From positions 1-37,634 of the forward strand of contig NZ_FNEK01000051.1 in NCBI RefSeq assembly GCF_900099935.1: a stretch of 37,634 nucleotides of DNA. The letters are read 5' to 3'. Each line of letters opens with the position of its first letter. The stretch's first letter is position 1. This stretch comes from Aliiruegeria lutimaris. Lineage in GTDB: Bacteria; Pseudomonadota; Alphaproteobacteria; Rhodobacterales; Rhodobacteraceae. The position numbers and the translations under genes are program-made. Of this stretch, positions 25,463 to 33,111 are shown in pieces. A model generated the notes under the pieces. That model was not told where the DNA came from. It searched no databases and was given only the letters and a program-made list of their open reading frames with translations.

Positions 25463-27652
25463 ATGAAACACGGAAAAATCGTTGCGAACCCTGCCGCACA
25501 TGCGCCCGTCACCAAGACGCTGCGCCCGGCACTTTTCGCCCGCTATGCGGATCTGGCGAATCTGCGCCATGACTACCCGCTGGTGCTGGTCGATTTCGGC
25601 GAGGGGCGGCCGCTGGTGCGCCCGCTCAGCCGCATCATCGACGGAACGCTGCGGCTGGTGGCGCCGAAGGACCTCACAGGCGAGGCCATGCGCCAGCAGT
25701 TGTTGCAGCTGGAGGCGGATATTCGCCGCCGGGTGCTCGCCGGCGAGGAAGCCCGCCTGTCGGATTTCTGGCGCGATTGCACGGCCGAGATGATCCGCGC
25801 GAAGGGAGAAGGCCCGTTCGGCGGGCTGGACAACAATTTCGAGATCGCCCGCAAGCGCCTGCCCTATGACGGGCTGGTGATCGGCTGCAATGGCGAGACG
25901 CCGGCCAAGGTGCTGCGCCACGCCTGGAGCGCCAAGCAGGCTGCCAAGGCGCGGCGCTTCCGCCGGGTGGTGGACAGCCTGATCCTGCGTCTGTCGGATA
26001 TCCTGAAATCCGACCACATGAAGTCGGACGAAGCGCATGGTGCCGAGGCGCTGGAAGCCGCCATGGGCGCCACCGCCGATGGTTCGATCGATTTCGGTGC
26101 GCTCTCGGCCGTGCTGGAACGCGCGCGGCCGGAGGACCGGCTGCCGGTCGACCGGGTTGCCCGAATCCGCGACGCGTTGCAGGTGCTCAAGGGTCAGCCC
26201 TTCTACGGGCCGGGGCGGGCCTCAGACACCACGCCCTGCAAGCGCGACCCCTATAACTACACGTTCGATACCTGTTCGGCGGCGCTTGATGCCTATCGGG
26301 ACCGGTTGCCGGATGTTCTCGCCTTCACCAAGGCGCTGACGGTGGCGGAGCTGGAGGTCGAGAACAAGTACCGTCCGGAGTTGCATGACCAGATCCTTGC
26401 GCGGTTCGACGAAAGCGACATGTCGGCCGAGCAGATCAACATGCTGCCTTCGGCGCTGGTCTGTCTGCGGGACGGCGAGACGGTTTCGGCCGAGACCGCC
26501 CGCAGCTTCGAGGCGCTGGCCTGCGGGCTGCCGATCACGGTGCTTGTTCAGGTCGACGACCTGCTTGGGCCGACCTCGCCCGAGCCGCCGGTCAACAGCT
26601 TCGGTGCAGGCACCGCGCGGCTTGCGGCAATGGCGATGGGGCTGAACAACGCCTTCGTCTGCCAGACCTCAAGCGCGCATATCAACCGCATGATCGACGG
26701 GCTGGAACGCGGGATGCGCTACGAGGGGCCGGCGCTCTTCAGCATCTATTCCGGCGCCACTCCGAACGTTCCCGATGTCGAGCCCTATATCCTCTCGGCG
26801 GCGGCAACCGAGGCGCGGGCCTTCCCCAGCTTCACCTACGATCCCTCCGCGGGATCGGACTGGGCATCGCGTTTCAGCCTCGCGGGCAACCCGGAGGCGG
26901 AGAAGGACTGGCCGGTTCACGAGGTGGTCTACGAGAATGCGAAAGGGGAGCGGCAGACGGAGACGCTCGCATTCACCTTTGCCGATTTCGCGATCTGCGA
27001 CTCGCGCTACACCCGCTTCTGCCATCTCTCGGATGCCTGCGAAGACGCGTTGGACCGGGTCTCGGCGGCGGAATGGCTCACCTGCGTGCCGGACACGGAC
27101 CCGACGCGGAGCCCCTGCGTTCGGGTGATCGACCCGGAGAACCAGCTCTTCAGCGTGGTGGTCGACACCAAGATCGCCGAAGCTGCGAGCCGCTGCATCG
27201 ATGCATGGCGGCGGCTGCAGGAACTGGCCGGGATCAACAACTCGCATTCGCGCAGGGCGCTGGCCGAAGAACGCCTGAAGCGCGAAGCGACTTCCACGCA
27301 GCAGGCGGCGGCACCGGCGGCGAAGGCTGTCGAGGCGGATGCGAAACCGGTCGAAAAACCCGCGGTTCCGGAACCGGCAGCGCCGGTCGAAAGCGCGACC
27401 TCCGATGGCGCGGCCTGGATCGAGACGCCGCGCTGCACGACCTGCAATGAATGCGTTCAGACGAATGACAAGCTCTTCGCCTATAACGAGAACATGCAGG
27501 CCTATGTGGCGGACCCCGATGGCGGGACTTATCGCCAACTCGTGGAAGCGGCCGAGAGCTGCCAGGTTTCGATTATCCATCCGGGCCTGCCGCGGAACCC
27601 GGACGAGCCGGACTTGCCGGAGTTGATCGAGCGGGCGGCCGCGTTCAACTGA
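25463..27652 (+). CDS. Large PFOR-like protein with C-terminal single-cluster ferredoxin domain
   Basis: This 729-residue protein is the last gene of the Nfn-Kor operon. Residues 1-250 are helical and not recognised. Residues about 270-600 (including LQTSSAHINRM-like CQTSSAHINRMIDGLERGMR, then EGPALFSIYSGATPNVPDVE, and FAICDSRYTRFCHL) recall the C-terminal TPP-binding part of long pyruvate:ferredoxin oxidoreductases, but a clear GDG..N TPP motif is missing, so it is unlikely to be a second complete catalytic unit. An Ala/Pro/Glu linker (about 610-650) leads to a ferredoxin domain with C658, C661, C664 and C700 (RCTTCNECVQ ... ESCQVSIIHPGLP), fit for one [4Fe-4S] cluster. It could be the dedicated electron carrier or a scaffold joining KorAB with NfnAB. 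The fusion and its place in the operon are seen; the role is inferred. Confidence 0.8.
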   Translation: MKHGKIVANPAAHAPVTKTLRPALFARYADLANLRHDYPLVLVDFGEGRPLVRPLSRIIDGTLRLVAPKDLTGEAMRQQLLQLEADIRRRVLAGEEARLSDFWRDCTAEMIRAKGEGPFGGLDNNFEIARKRLPYDGLVIGCNGETPAKVLRHAWSAKQAAKARRFRRVVDSLILRLSDILKSDHMKSDEAHGAEALEAAMGATADGSIDFGALSAVLERARPEDRLPVDRVARIRDALQVLKGQPFYGPGRASDTTPCKRDPYNYTFDTCSAALDAYRDRLPDVLAFTKALTVAELEVENKYRPELHDQILARFDESDMSAEQINMLPSALVCLRDGETVSAETARSFEALACGLPITVLVQVDDLLGPTSPEPPVNSFGAGTARLAAMAMGLNNAFVCQTSSAHINRMIDGLERGMRYEGPALFSIYSGATPNVPDVEPYILSAAATEARAFPSFTYDPSAGSDWASRFSLAGNPEAEKDWPVHEVVYENAKGERQTETLAFTFADFAICDSRYTRFCHLSDACEDALDRVSAAEWLTCVPDTDPTRSPCVRVIDPENQLFSVVVDTKIAEAASRCIDAWRRLQELAGINNSHSRRALAEERLKREATSTQQAAAPAAKAVEADAKPVEKPAVPEPAAPVESATSDGAAWIETPRCTTCNECVQTNDKLFAYNENMQAYVADPDGGTYRQLVEAAESCQVSIIHPGLPRNPDEPDLPELIERAAAFN

Positions 27653-27705
27653 GCCGAGACGCCACGGTCGCGCGGCCATAGCCGCGCGGCATTCCCTGAT
27701 CTGGT

Positions 27706-27774
27706 GACGGGGGGCTTTGCCCCCCACGCACTTGCGGGCGTTTCCCCCAGGATATTTTGGGAAAGAGGAAGGAT
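27706..27774 (+). repeat. Dispersed G6/C6 hairpin repeat, copy 2
   Basis: GGGGGG-CTTTG-CCCCCC (27709-27725) with the same loop as copy 1, followed by a GC-rich part, TTTCCCCCAGGATATTTTGG and GAAAGAGGAAGG. It has the same orientation as copies 1 and 3. It lies between the convergent ends of the Nfn-Kor operon and deoB, and no T-run follows the hairpin on either strand. Confidence 0.8.
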
Positions 27775-27799
27775 GCCGTGTCGTTCCCGTACGCGCGCG

Positions 27800-29029
27800 T
27801 TACGCGGTTGACCGGGGAGGCAGGAAATTCCTGCCCGGTCCACGGGCGGCGATGCCGAGATGGGCGGCGATGGAGGCCGCGACATCCGCGAAGGCGACAT
27901 TGCCCAAGCTCCCCTGCCCTGCCCCGTGCACCAGAACCGGAACCCGTTCCCTCGTGTGATCAGTGCCGTGCCAGGTCGGGTCGTTTCCGTGATCGGCGGT
28001 CAGCACCATCAGGTCGCCCGGCTGTAGGCCTACGAGGATCTTGCCGATTTCCGCGTCGAACCATTCGAGCGCGCGGGCGTAGCCGGAAACGTTCCGCCGG
28101 TGGCCGTAAAGGCTGTCGAATTCAACGAAATTGGCGAAAGTCAGACTGCCTTCCGGCGCTTCGGACAGGTAATAGTCGAGATGCGTCATGAGTTGCGCGT
28201 CCGGCCCCGTGCGGACCTCGTCGATGCCTTTCATGGAGAAGATGTCCCCGATCTTGCCCACGGCAAGCACCTTGCCGCCGGCCTCCTGCACCCAGTCGCA
28301 AAGCGTCGGTTCCGGTGGGGAGATAGCGTAGTCGTGCCGGTTCGAGGTGCGGGTGAAGCCCGCCTCGGGCGAGCCGACGAAGGGGCGCGAGATGACGCGG
28401 CCGACCTTCATCTCGTGCAGCATCGGTGCGAGGCGCTTGCAGAGGTCCTGCAGCCGCTGCTCGCCGAAGGTTTCCTCATGGGCAGCGATCTGGAACACGC
28501 TGTCGGCGGAGGTGTAGCAGATCGGCCAGCCGGTCTTCATATGTTCCGCGCCCAACCGCGAGATGATCTCCGTGCCGCTGGCGTGGCAATTGCCGAGGGT
28601 CGCGGGCGTTTCGGCCAGCTCGCAGACGGCGCGGGTTATCGCCTCGGGAAAAGTCGGTTCCTGCTTGGGGAAATAGTGCCAATCCCACGGCACCGGCACG
28701 CCGGCCAGTTCCCAATGGCCCGAAGGCGTGTCCTTTCCGGGGGAGGTTTCCTCGGCTGCACCATAGCGGCCCTGTGGCATGGCTCCGAGGTTGGGCGCGG
28801 CCTCGCCACCGCCGAGCTTGACGGCTTCGCCCAGCCCAAGCGCATCGAGATTGGGCAGTTTCAGCGGCCCGCTGCGCCCCTCCTCGGCCCGGCCCTCGGC
28901 ACAGGCCTGCGCGATATGGAGGAGCGTGTTGGCGCCGGTATCGGGCACACCGTCGTTGAAGAAACGATCCGCATCCGGCGCGCCGCCGCAGCCGACCGAG
29001 TCCATCACCACCAGGAATGCACGAGTCAT
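27800..29029 (-). CDS. deoB: Phosphopentomutase
   Basis: The 409-residue enzyme interconverts (deoxy)ribose 1-phosphate and 5-phosphate, joining nucleoside breakdown to the pentose pathway. It shows the alkaline-phosphatase-superfamily start AFLVVMDSVGCGGAPDA with the metal-binding Asp, DTGANTLLHIA with the acceptor Thr, SGHWELAG, GKIGDIFSMKGI, FVEFDSLYGHRR and the closing metal motif LTADHGNDPTWHGTDHTRE. It overlaps deoA by ATGA. Confidence 0.96.
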   Translation of the reverse strand: MTRAFLVVMDSVGCGGAPDADRFFNDGVPDTGANTLLHIAQACAEGRAEEGRSGPLKLPNLDALGLGEAVKLGGGEAAPNLGAMPQGRYGAAEETSPGKDTPSGHWELAGVPVPWDWHYFPKQEPTFPEAITRAVCELAETPATLGNCHASGTEIISRLGAEHMKTGWPICYTSADSVFQIAAHEETFGEQRLQDLCKRLAPMLHEMKVGRVISRPFVGSPEAGFTRTSNRHDYAISPPEPTLCDWVQEAGGKVLAVGKIGDIFSMKGIDEVRTGPDAQLMTHLDYYLSEAPEGSLTFANFVEFDSLYGHRRNVSGYARALEWFDAEIGKILVGLQPGDLMVLTADHGNDPTWHGTDHTRERVPVLVHGAGQGSLGNVAFADVAASIAAHLGIAARGPGRNFLPPRSTA

Positions 29030-30336
29030 GAGGTAATCCTTTCATGGATAAGCTCGGGGGCCGGGGCGCCATCCCGCGTGATCCGGTAGGCAGCGCGGAT
29101 TGCCTTGGCCGCAGCTTCCGCGGCCCCTTCGGTGGCGGCATGGACCTGCGCCAGCGGTTGCTTGCTAGAGACCGCCGTGCCGATCCCCGCCAGCCGGTCG
29201 AAGCCGACCGAGGGGTCGAGCCGATCGCCTTCCCTGAGCCGTCCGCCGCCGAGCAGGACAACCGCCATGCCCACGGCCTCGGTATCGACCGTTTCCACCA
29301 CGCCGTCGGTGTCGGGGAAGATGTCGCGCACCACCGGGGCCACTGGGAGATGCCGGCGCCAGGCGCCGACGAAATCGGCCGGCCCGCCAAGCGCGTGGAT
29401 CATGCGCTCGAAGGTTTCCGCCGCCTCACCCGAGCGCAGCACAGCTTCGATGCGTCCGCGCCCGTCTGCTTCGTCGGGCGCGATGCCGCAAAGCGCCAGG
29501 AGCTCGCCGCCAAGCGCCACGGTCAGATCCCAGAGAGGGGTGGCCACGGCCTCGCCGGTCAGCGTTTTCATCGACTCGGCCACTTCCAGCGCGTTGCCGG
29601 CGGTTTCGACCAGCGGCTCGCCCATTTCGGTGATCAGGGCCGAGGCGCGGCAGCCCGCGCCCTCTGCCGTGTCGACGAGCGAGTGCGCCAGGGCCCGCGC
29701 TTCGACAATATCCTTCATGAAGGCGCCCGAGCCCATCTTGACGTCGAGCACCAGCGCGTCGAGCCCGGCGGCGAGCTTCTTGGACAGGATCGAGGCGGTG
29801 ATCAGATCGATGCTCTCCACCGTGCCGGTCACGTCTCGGATCGCGTAGAGCCGCTTGTCGGCCGGGGCGATATTGGCCGAAGCGCCGACGATGGCGCAGC
29901 CGACCGATCCCACGATCTCGCGCAGCCGAACCTCGGAGACCTCCGCCGTATAGCCGGGGATCGCCTCCAGCTTGTCCAAAGTGCCCCCCGTATGGCCAAG
30001 CCCGCGCCCCGAGATCATCGGAACATAGGCGCCGCAGGCCGCGAGCGCCGGGGCGAGCGGCAGCGACACGCAGTCCCCCACGCCGCCGGTGGAATGCTTG
30101 TCGACGACGGGGCCGTGCATCGCCCAGTCCAGCACCTTGCCGCTGTCGCGCATCGCCAGTGTCAGCGCCACCCGCGCCTCCTCGCCGAGCGGATCGCGGC
30201 AGACTCCCATGGCGAAGGCGCCAGCCTGGGCATCTGTCACCTCGCCCGAACCGATGGCCGCCCCGAACCACGCCATTTCCTCGGCCGTCGGCTGCTCGCC
30301 GAGGCGCAGCGTCGCCAGAATGCGTTTTGCTTCCAT
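29026..30336 (-). CDS. deoA: Thymidine phosphorylase
   Basis: The 436-residue enzyme splits thymidine (and deoxyuridine) to the base and deoxyribose 1-phosphate, the substrate of DeoB. Motifs: the phosphate-binding KHSTGGVGDCVSLPLAPALA, the family signature MISGRGLGHTGGTLDKLEAI, and the base-binding YAIRDVTGTVESIDLITASI with KMGSGAFMKD. Three bases separate it from cdd upstream, and it overlaps deoB downstream. Confidence 0.97.
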   Translation of the reverse strand: MEAKRILATLRLGEQPTAEEMAWFGAAIGSGEVTDAQAGAFAMGVCRDPLGEEARVALTLAMRDSGKVLDWAMHGPVVDKHSTGGVGDCVSLPLAPALAACGAYVPMISGRGLGHTGGTLDKLEAIPGYTAEVSEVRLREIVGSVGCAIVGASANIAPADKRLYAIRDVTGTVESIDLITASILSKKLAAGLDALVLDVKMGSGAFMKDIVEARALAHSLVDTAEGAGCRASALITEMGEPLVETAGNALEVAESMKTLTGEAVATPLWDLTVALGGELLALCGIAPDEADGRGRIEAVLRSGEAAETFERMIHALGGPADFVGAWRRHLPVAPVVRDIFPDTDGVVETVDTEAVGMAVVLLGGGRLREGDRLDPSVGFDRLAGIGTAVSSKQPLAQVHAATEGAAEAAAKAIRAAYRITRDGAPAPELIHERITS

Positions 30337-30339
30337 GGG

Positions 30340-30744
30340 TTATGCCTTTTCCATATGTTCGGCGCCAAAGGCTCCGGGCAGCAGTTCGGAGACGGTCATG
30401 GTCAGCGTCGCGCCATCCGTCGTGGCCATGGTGACCCTGACGTCGCCATTCACCGCGAATTCCCGCAGCTTCTGGCGGCAGCCGCCGCAGGGGGGGACCG
30501 GCGCCGGGCTGTCAGCGATCACCGCCACTTCCGCGATGGCATATTCGCCCGCCGCGGCCATCGCCGCGATGGCTCCGGCCTCGGCGCAGGTTCCTTCGGG
30601 ATAGGCGATGTTCTCGACATTGACGCCGGCATAGACCGTGCCGGATGGGGTACGCATGGCCGCGCCGACCTTGAAATTCGAGTAGGGGGCATAAGCGTTT
30701 TCGCGGATGGCCCGCGCGGCCGCAATCAGGGGGGTATCAGACAT
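30340..30744 (-). CDS. cdd: Cytidine deaminase
   Basis: The 134-residue enzyme deaminates cytidine and deoxycytidine to uridine forms. Zinc ligands and proton shuttle are C53-A-E55 (GTCAEAGA) and C86/C89 (PPCGGCRQ); the substrate contact NVENIAYPEGT precedes. The short form is the tetrameric type. Start at 30744 with GGAGG 5 bases upstream. It is the first gene of cdd-deoA-deoB and lies back-to-back with prpE. Confidence 0.96.
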   Translation of the reverse strand: MSDTPLIAAARAIRENAYAPYSNFKVGAAMRTPSGTVYAGVNVENIAYPEGTCAEAGAIAAMAAAGEYAIAEVAVIADSPAPVPPCGGCRQKLREFAVNGDVRVTMATTDGATLTMTVSELLPGAFGAEHMEKA

Positions 30745-30845
30745 GGGGACCTCCGTTTGCGCCAGTGTGTTCGGCAAGGGCCGATGATGCAAGAAAGGAA
30801 CGGCCCGCATGCGCGCGCAGGGTCGCACAGGCTGTTACCGGTAGG

Positions 30846-30917
30846 ACGGGGGGCTGTCTGCCCCCCGGCGCCCGCCGGGCACTACCCCCGAGGATATTTC
30901 GGGAAAGAGGAAGTATG
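30846..30917 (+). repeat. Dispersed G6/C6 hairpin repeat, copy 3
   Basis: GGGGGGCTGTCTGCCCCCC (30848-30866), then a GGCGCCCGCCGGGC part, ACTACCCCCGAGGATATTTC and GGGAAAGAGGAAGTATGG. It has the same orientation as copies 1 and 2. It lies in the 332-base gap between the divergent cdd and prpE genes; apart from this and the possible operator near prpE the gap shows no gene. Confidence 0.8.
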
Positions 30918-31037
30918 GAACGGGCTTCGCGCCGCCCTGACGCTGCACTGCGGCATCATGCCTCGGCACTGCAGCATCCGTTAGCGCCGAAAACGCGACG
31001 AAGTGCCCGCGCAACAGACTTGCGCGAAACCGCCCCA

Positions 31038-31064
31038 TTTGCGTAACTCTCGCAAAGTTTTGCA
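31038..31064. promoter_or_regulatory. Possible ScfR/PccR-type operator in front of prpE
   Basis: TTTGCG, seven bases, CGCAAA, GT and TTTGCA follow each other directly before the ribosome binding site of prpE. TTTGCAAA-like elements are the known targets of the short-chain-acyl-CoA regulators (RamB, PccR) that control acetate and propionate genes. The match here is partial, and no regulator gene of this kind is in the window. Confidence 0.35.
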
Positions 31065-31076
31065 GGGAGAGAACTC

Positions 31077-32969
31077 ATGGGATATTCCGACATCTATGGC
31101 GCCTGGAAAGAGGATCCGGAGGCGTTCTGGATGAAGGCGGCCGAGGCGGTGGACTGGTTCCAGCCGCCGTCGAAGGCGCTCTTCGATGACAAGGCCCCGA
31201 TGTATGAGTGGTTCTCGGATGCGCTGGTCAACACCTGCTACAACGCGGTGGACCGCCATGTGGAAGCCGGGCGCGGCGACAATCTTGCGATCATGCATGA
31301 GAGCCCGATCACCCATTCGACCAAGGGCATCACCTATTCCGAGCTGCGCGACCGCGTGGCCACGCTCGCCGGTGCGCTCAAGATGCGCGGCGTTGAGAAG
31401 GGCGACCGGGTGATCATCTACATGCCGATGGTGCCCGAGGCGCTGGAGGCGATGCTGGCCTGTGCCCGGATCGGCGCGGTGCATTCCGTGGTTTTCGGTG
31501 GCTTCGCGGCCCATGAGTTGGCGGTGCGGATCGACGACGCCAAGCCCAAGGCGATCATCGCGGCCTCCTGTGGTCTGGAGCCGGGCCGGGTTGTCCACTA
31601 CAAGCCGCTGCTGGACAACGCCATCGAGGCGGCCGAGCACAAGCCGGAATTCTGCGTCGTCTTCCAGCGCGAGCAGGAAGTGGCGAAGTTGATCGACGGG
31701 CGCGATTTCGACTGGCATGCCTTCCAGTATGGCGTGAAGCCGGTGGATTGCCTGCCCGTCGAGGGCAACCACCCGGCCTATGTCCTCTATACCTCCGGCA
31801 CCACCGGCCAGCCCAAGGGGGTCGTGCGCTCCACGGCCGGCCATATCGTGGCGCTGCAATGGTCGATGGAGAACATCTACAATGTCGGACCGGGCGAGCG
31901 TTTCTGGGCGGCCTCCGATGTCGGCTGGGTCGTGGGCCATTCCTATATCTGCTACGGCCCGCTGCTCGCAGGCGCCGAGACGCTGGTTTTCGAAGGCAAG
32001 CCGATCGGCACGCCGCATGCCGGCGTCTTCTGGAAGATCATCCAGAACCACCGCGTGAAGAGCTTCTTTACCGCGCCGACCGCGCTGCGCGCCATCAAGC
32101 GCGAGGACCCGAATGGTGAATGGGTCAAGCGCTACAAGCTGCATGACCTGCAGGCACTGTTCCTGGCCGGCGAACGGGCCGATCCGGACACGGTGAAATG
32201 GGCACAGGAGCATCTCGGCGTGCCGGTGGTCGACCACTGGTGGCAGACCGAGACCGGCTGGGCGATTGCCGCCAACCCGATCGGGATCGAGGAGCTTCCG
32301 ACCAAGCTTGGCTCGCCGTCGGTGCCGATGCCGGGTTACGAGGTGCATATCCTCGACGAGGGGGGCCACGAGGTGGAAGGCGCCGGCACGATGGGCGCCA
32401 TCGCCATCAAACTGCCGCTGCCGCCGGGCACATTGCAAACGCTGTGGAATGCCGAGGAACGCTACAAGAAATCCTACCTGGAGCATTTCCCCGGCTACTA
32501 CGAGACGGGCGATGCCGGCTACAAGGACGAGGACGGGTACCTCTATATCATGTCGCGCACCGATGACGTCATCAACGTCGCCGGTCACCGCCTTTCGACG
32601 GGCGCCATGGAAGAGGTGCTGGCCGAGCATCCCGATGTCGCCGAATGCGCCGTCATCGGCGTGGCCGATGCACTCAAGGGCCAGCTTCCCTTCGGCTTCC
32701 TCTGCCTCAACGCTTCGCATGAGCGTTCGCCCGAAGAGGTGATCGCCGAATGTGTTGGCATGGTTCGCCACGAGATCGGGCCGGTTGCCGCCTTCAAGCT
32801 CGCCGTTGTCGTCGACCGTTTGCCGAAGACTCGTTCGGGCAAGATCCTGCGCGGAACGATGCAGAAGATCGCCGATAGCGAGGAGTACAAGATGCCCGCC
32901 ACGATCGACGATCCGGCAATTCTCGACGAGATAACCGAGGCGCTGAAAGCGGCAGGTTACGCTAAGTAA
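31077..32969 (+). CDS. prpE: Propionate--CoA ligase
   Basis: This 630-residue acyl-CoA synthetase activates propionate to propionyl-CoA through an AMP intermediate. The AMP-binding loop is VLYTSGTTGQPKGVV (about 236-250), the adenylate motif DHWWQTETGWAI follows, then YETGDAGYKDEDGYLYIMSRTDDVINVAGHRLS (given in parts: YETGDAGYKDEDGY and RTDDVINVAGHRLS), and the catalytic, acetylation-prone Lys589 in KTRSGKILRG. The N-terminal ACAS segment (DIYGAWKEDPEAFWMKAAE) places it in the acetyl/propionyl-CoA synthetase group, and WWQTE with its neighbourhood fits PrpE better than Acs. GGGAGAG precedes the ATG. Confidence 0.93.
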   Translation: MGYSDIYGAWKEDPEAFWMKAAEAVDWFQPPSKALFDDKAPMYEWFSDALVNTCYNAVDRHVEAGRGDNLAIMHESPITHSTKGITYSELRDRVATLAGALKMRGVEKGDRVIIYMPMVPEALEAMLACARIGAVHSVVFGGFAAHELAVRIDDAKPKAIIAASCGLEPGRVVHYKPLLDNAIEAAEHKPEFCVVFQREQEVAKLIDGRDFDWHAFQYGVKPVDCLPVEGNHPAYVLYTSGTTGQPKGVVRSTAGHIVALQWSMENIYNVGPGERFWAASDVGWVVGHSYICYGPLLAGAETLVFEGKPIGTPHAGVFWKIIQNHRVKSFFTAPTALRAIKREDPNGEWVKRYKLHDLQALFLAGERADPDTVKWAQEHLGVPVVDHWWQTETGWAIAANPIGIEELPTKLGSPSVPMPGYEVHILDEGGHEVEGAGTMGAIAIKLPLPPGTLQTLWNAEERYKKSYLEHFPGYYETGDAGYKDEDGYLYIMSRTDDVINVAGHRLSTGAMEEVLAEHPDVAECAVIGVADALKGQLPFGFLCLNASHERSPEEVIAECVGMVRHEIGPVAAFKLAVVVDRLPKTRSGKILRGTMQKIADSEEYKMPATIDDPAILDEITEALKAAGYAK

Positions 32970-32997
32970 CTCTCTCCCTTGAAATCAGAAAACACAT

Positions 32998-33022
32998 TCC
33001 GTCCGACCTCGCGCCGGACGGA
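32998..33022 (+). terminator. Probable terminator of prpE
   Basis: An 8-bp stem TCCGTCCG/CGGACGGA with a 9-base loop is followed by TTGTCT, about 28 bases after the prpE stop. The T-run is weak. Confidence 0.45.
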
Positions 33023-33111
33023 TTGTCTCAACTGCTTCGATACGACTTGTTTCAAAGGCATGCAGGGTGCAAGGCGCTAGCCGAGCCTTGTAAAATGTTG
33101 AGACCTGTGAC

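Noticed and set aside
25463-27652. Complete second pyruvate:ferredoxin oxidoreductase
   Set aside because: Domains for the alpha and gamma parts and a clear TPP motif are not visible; only a PFOR-like part and one ferredoxin cluster are supported.
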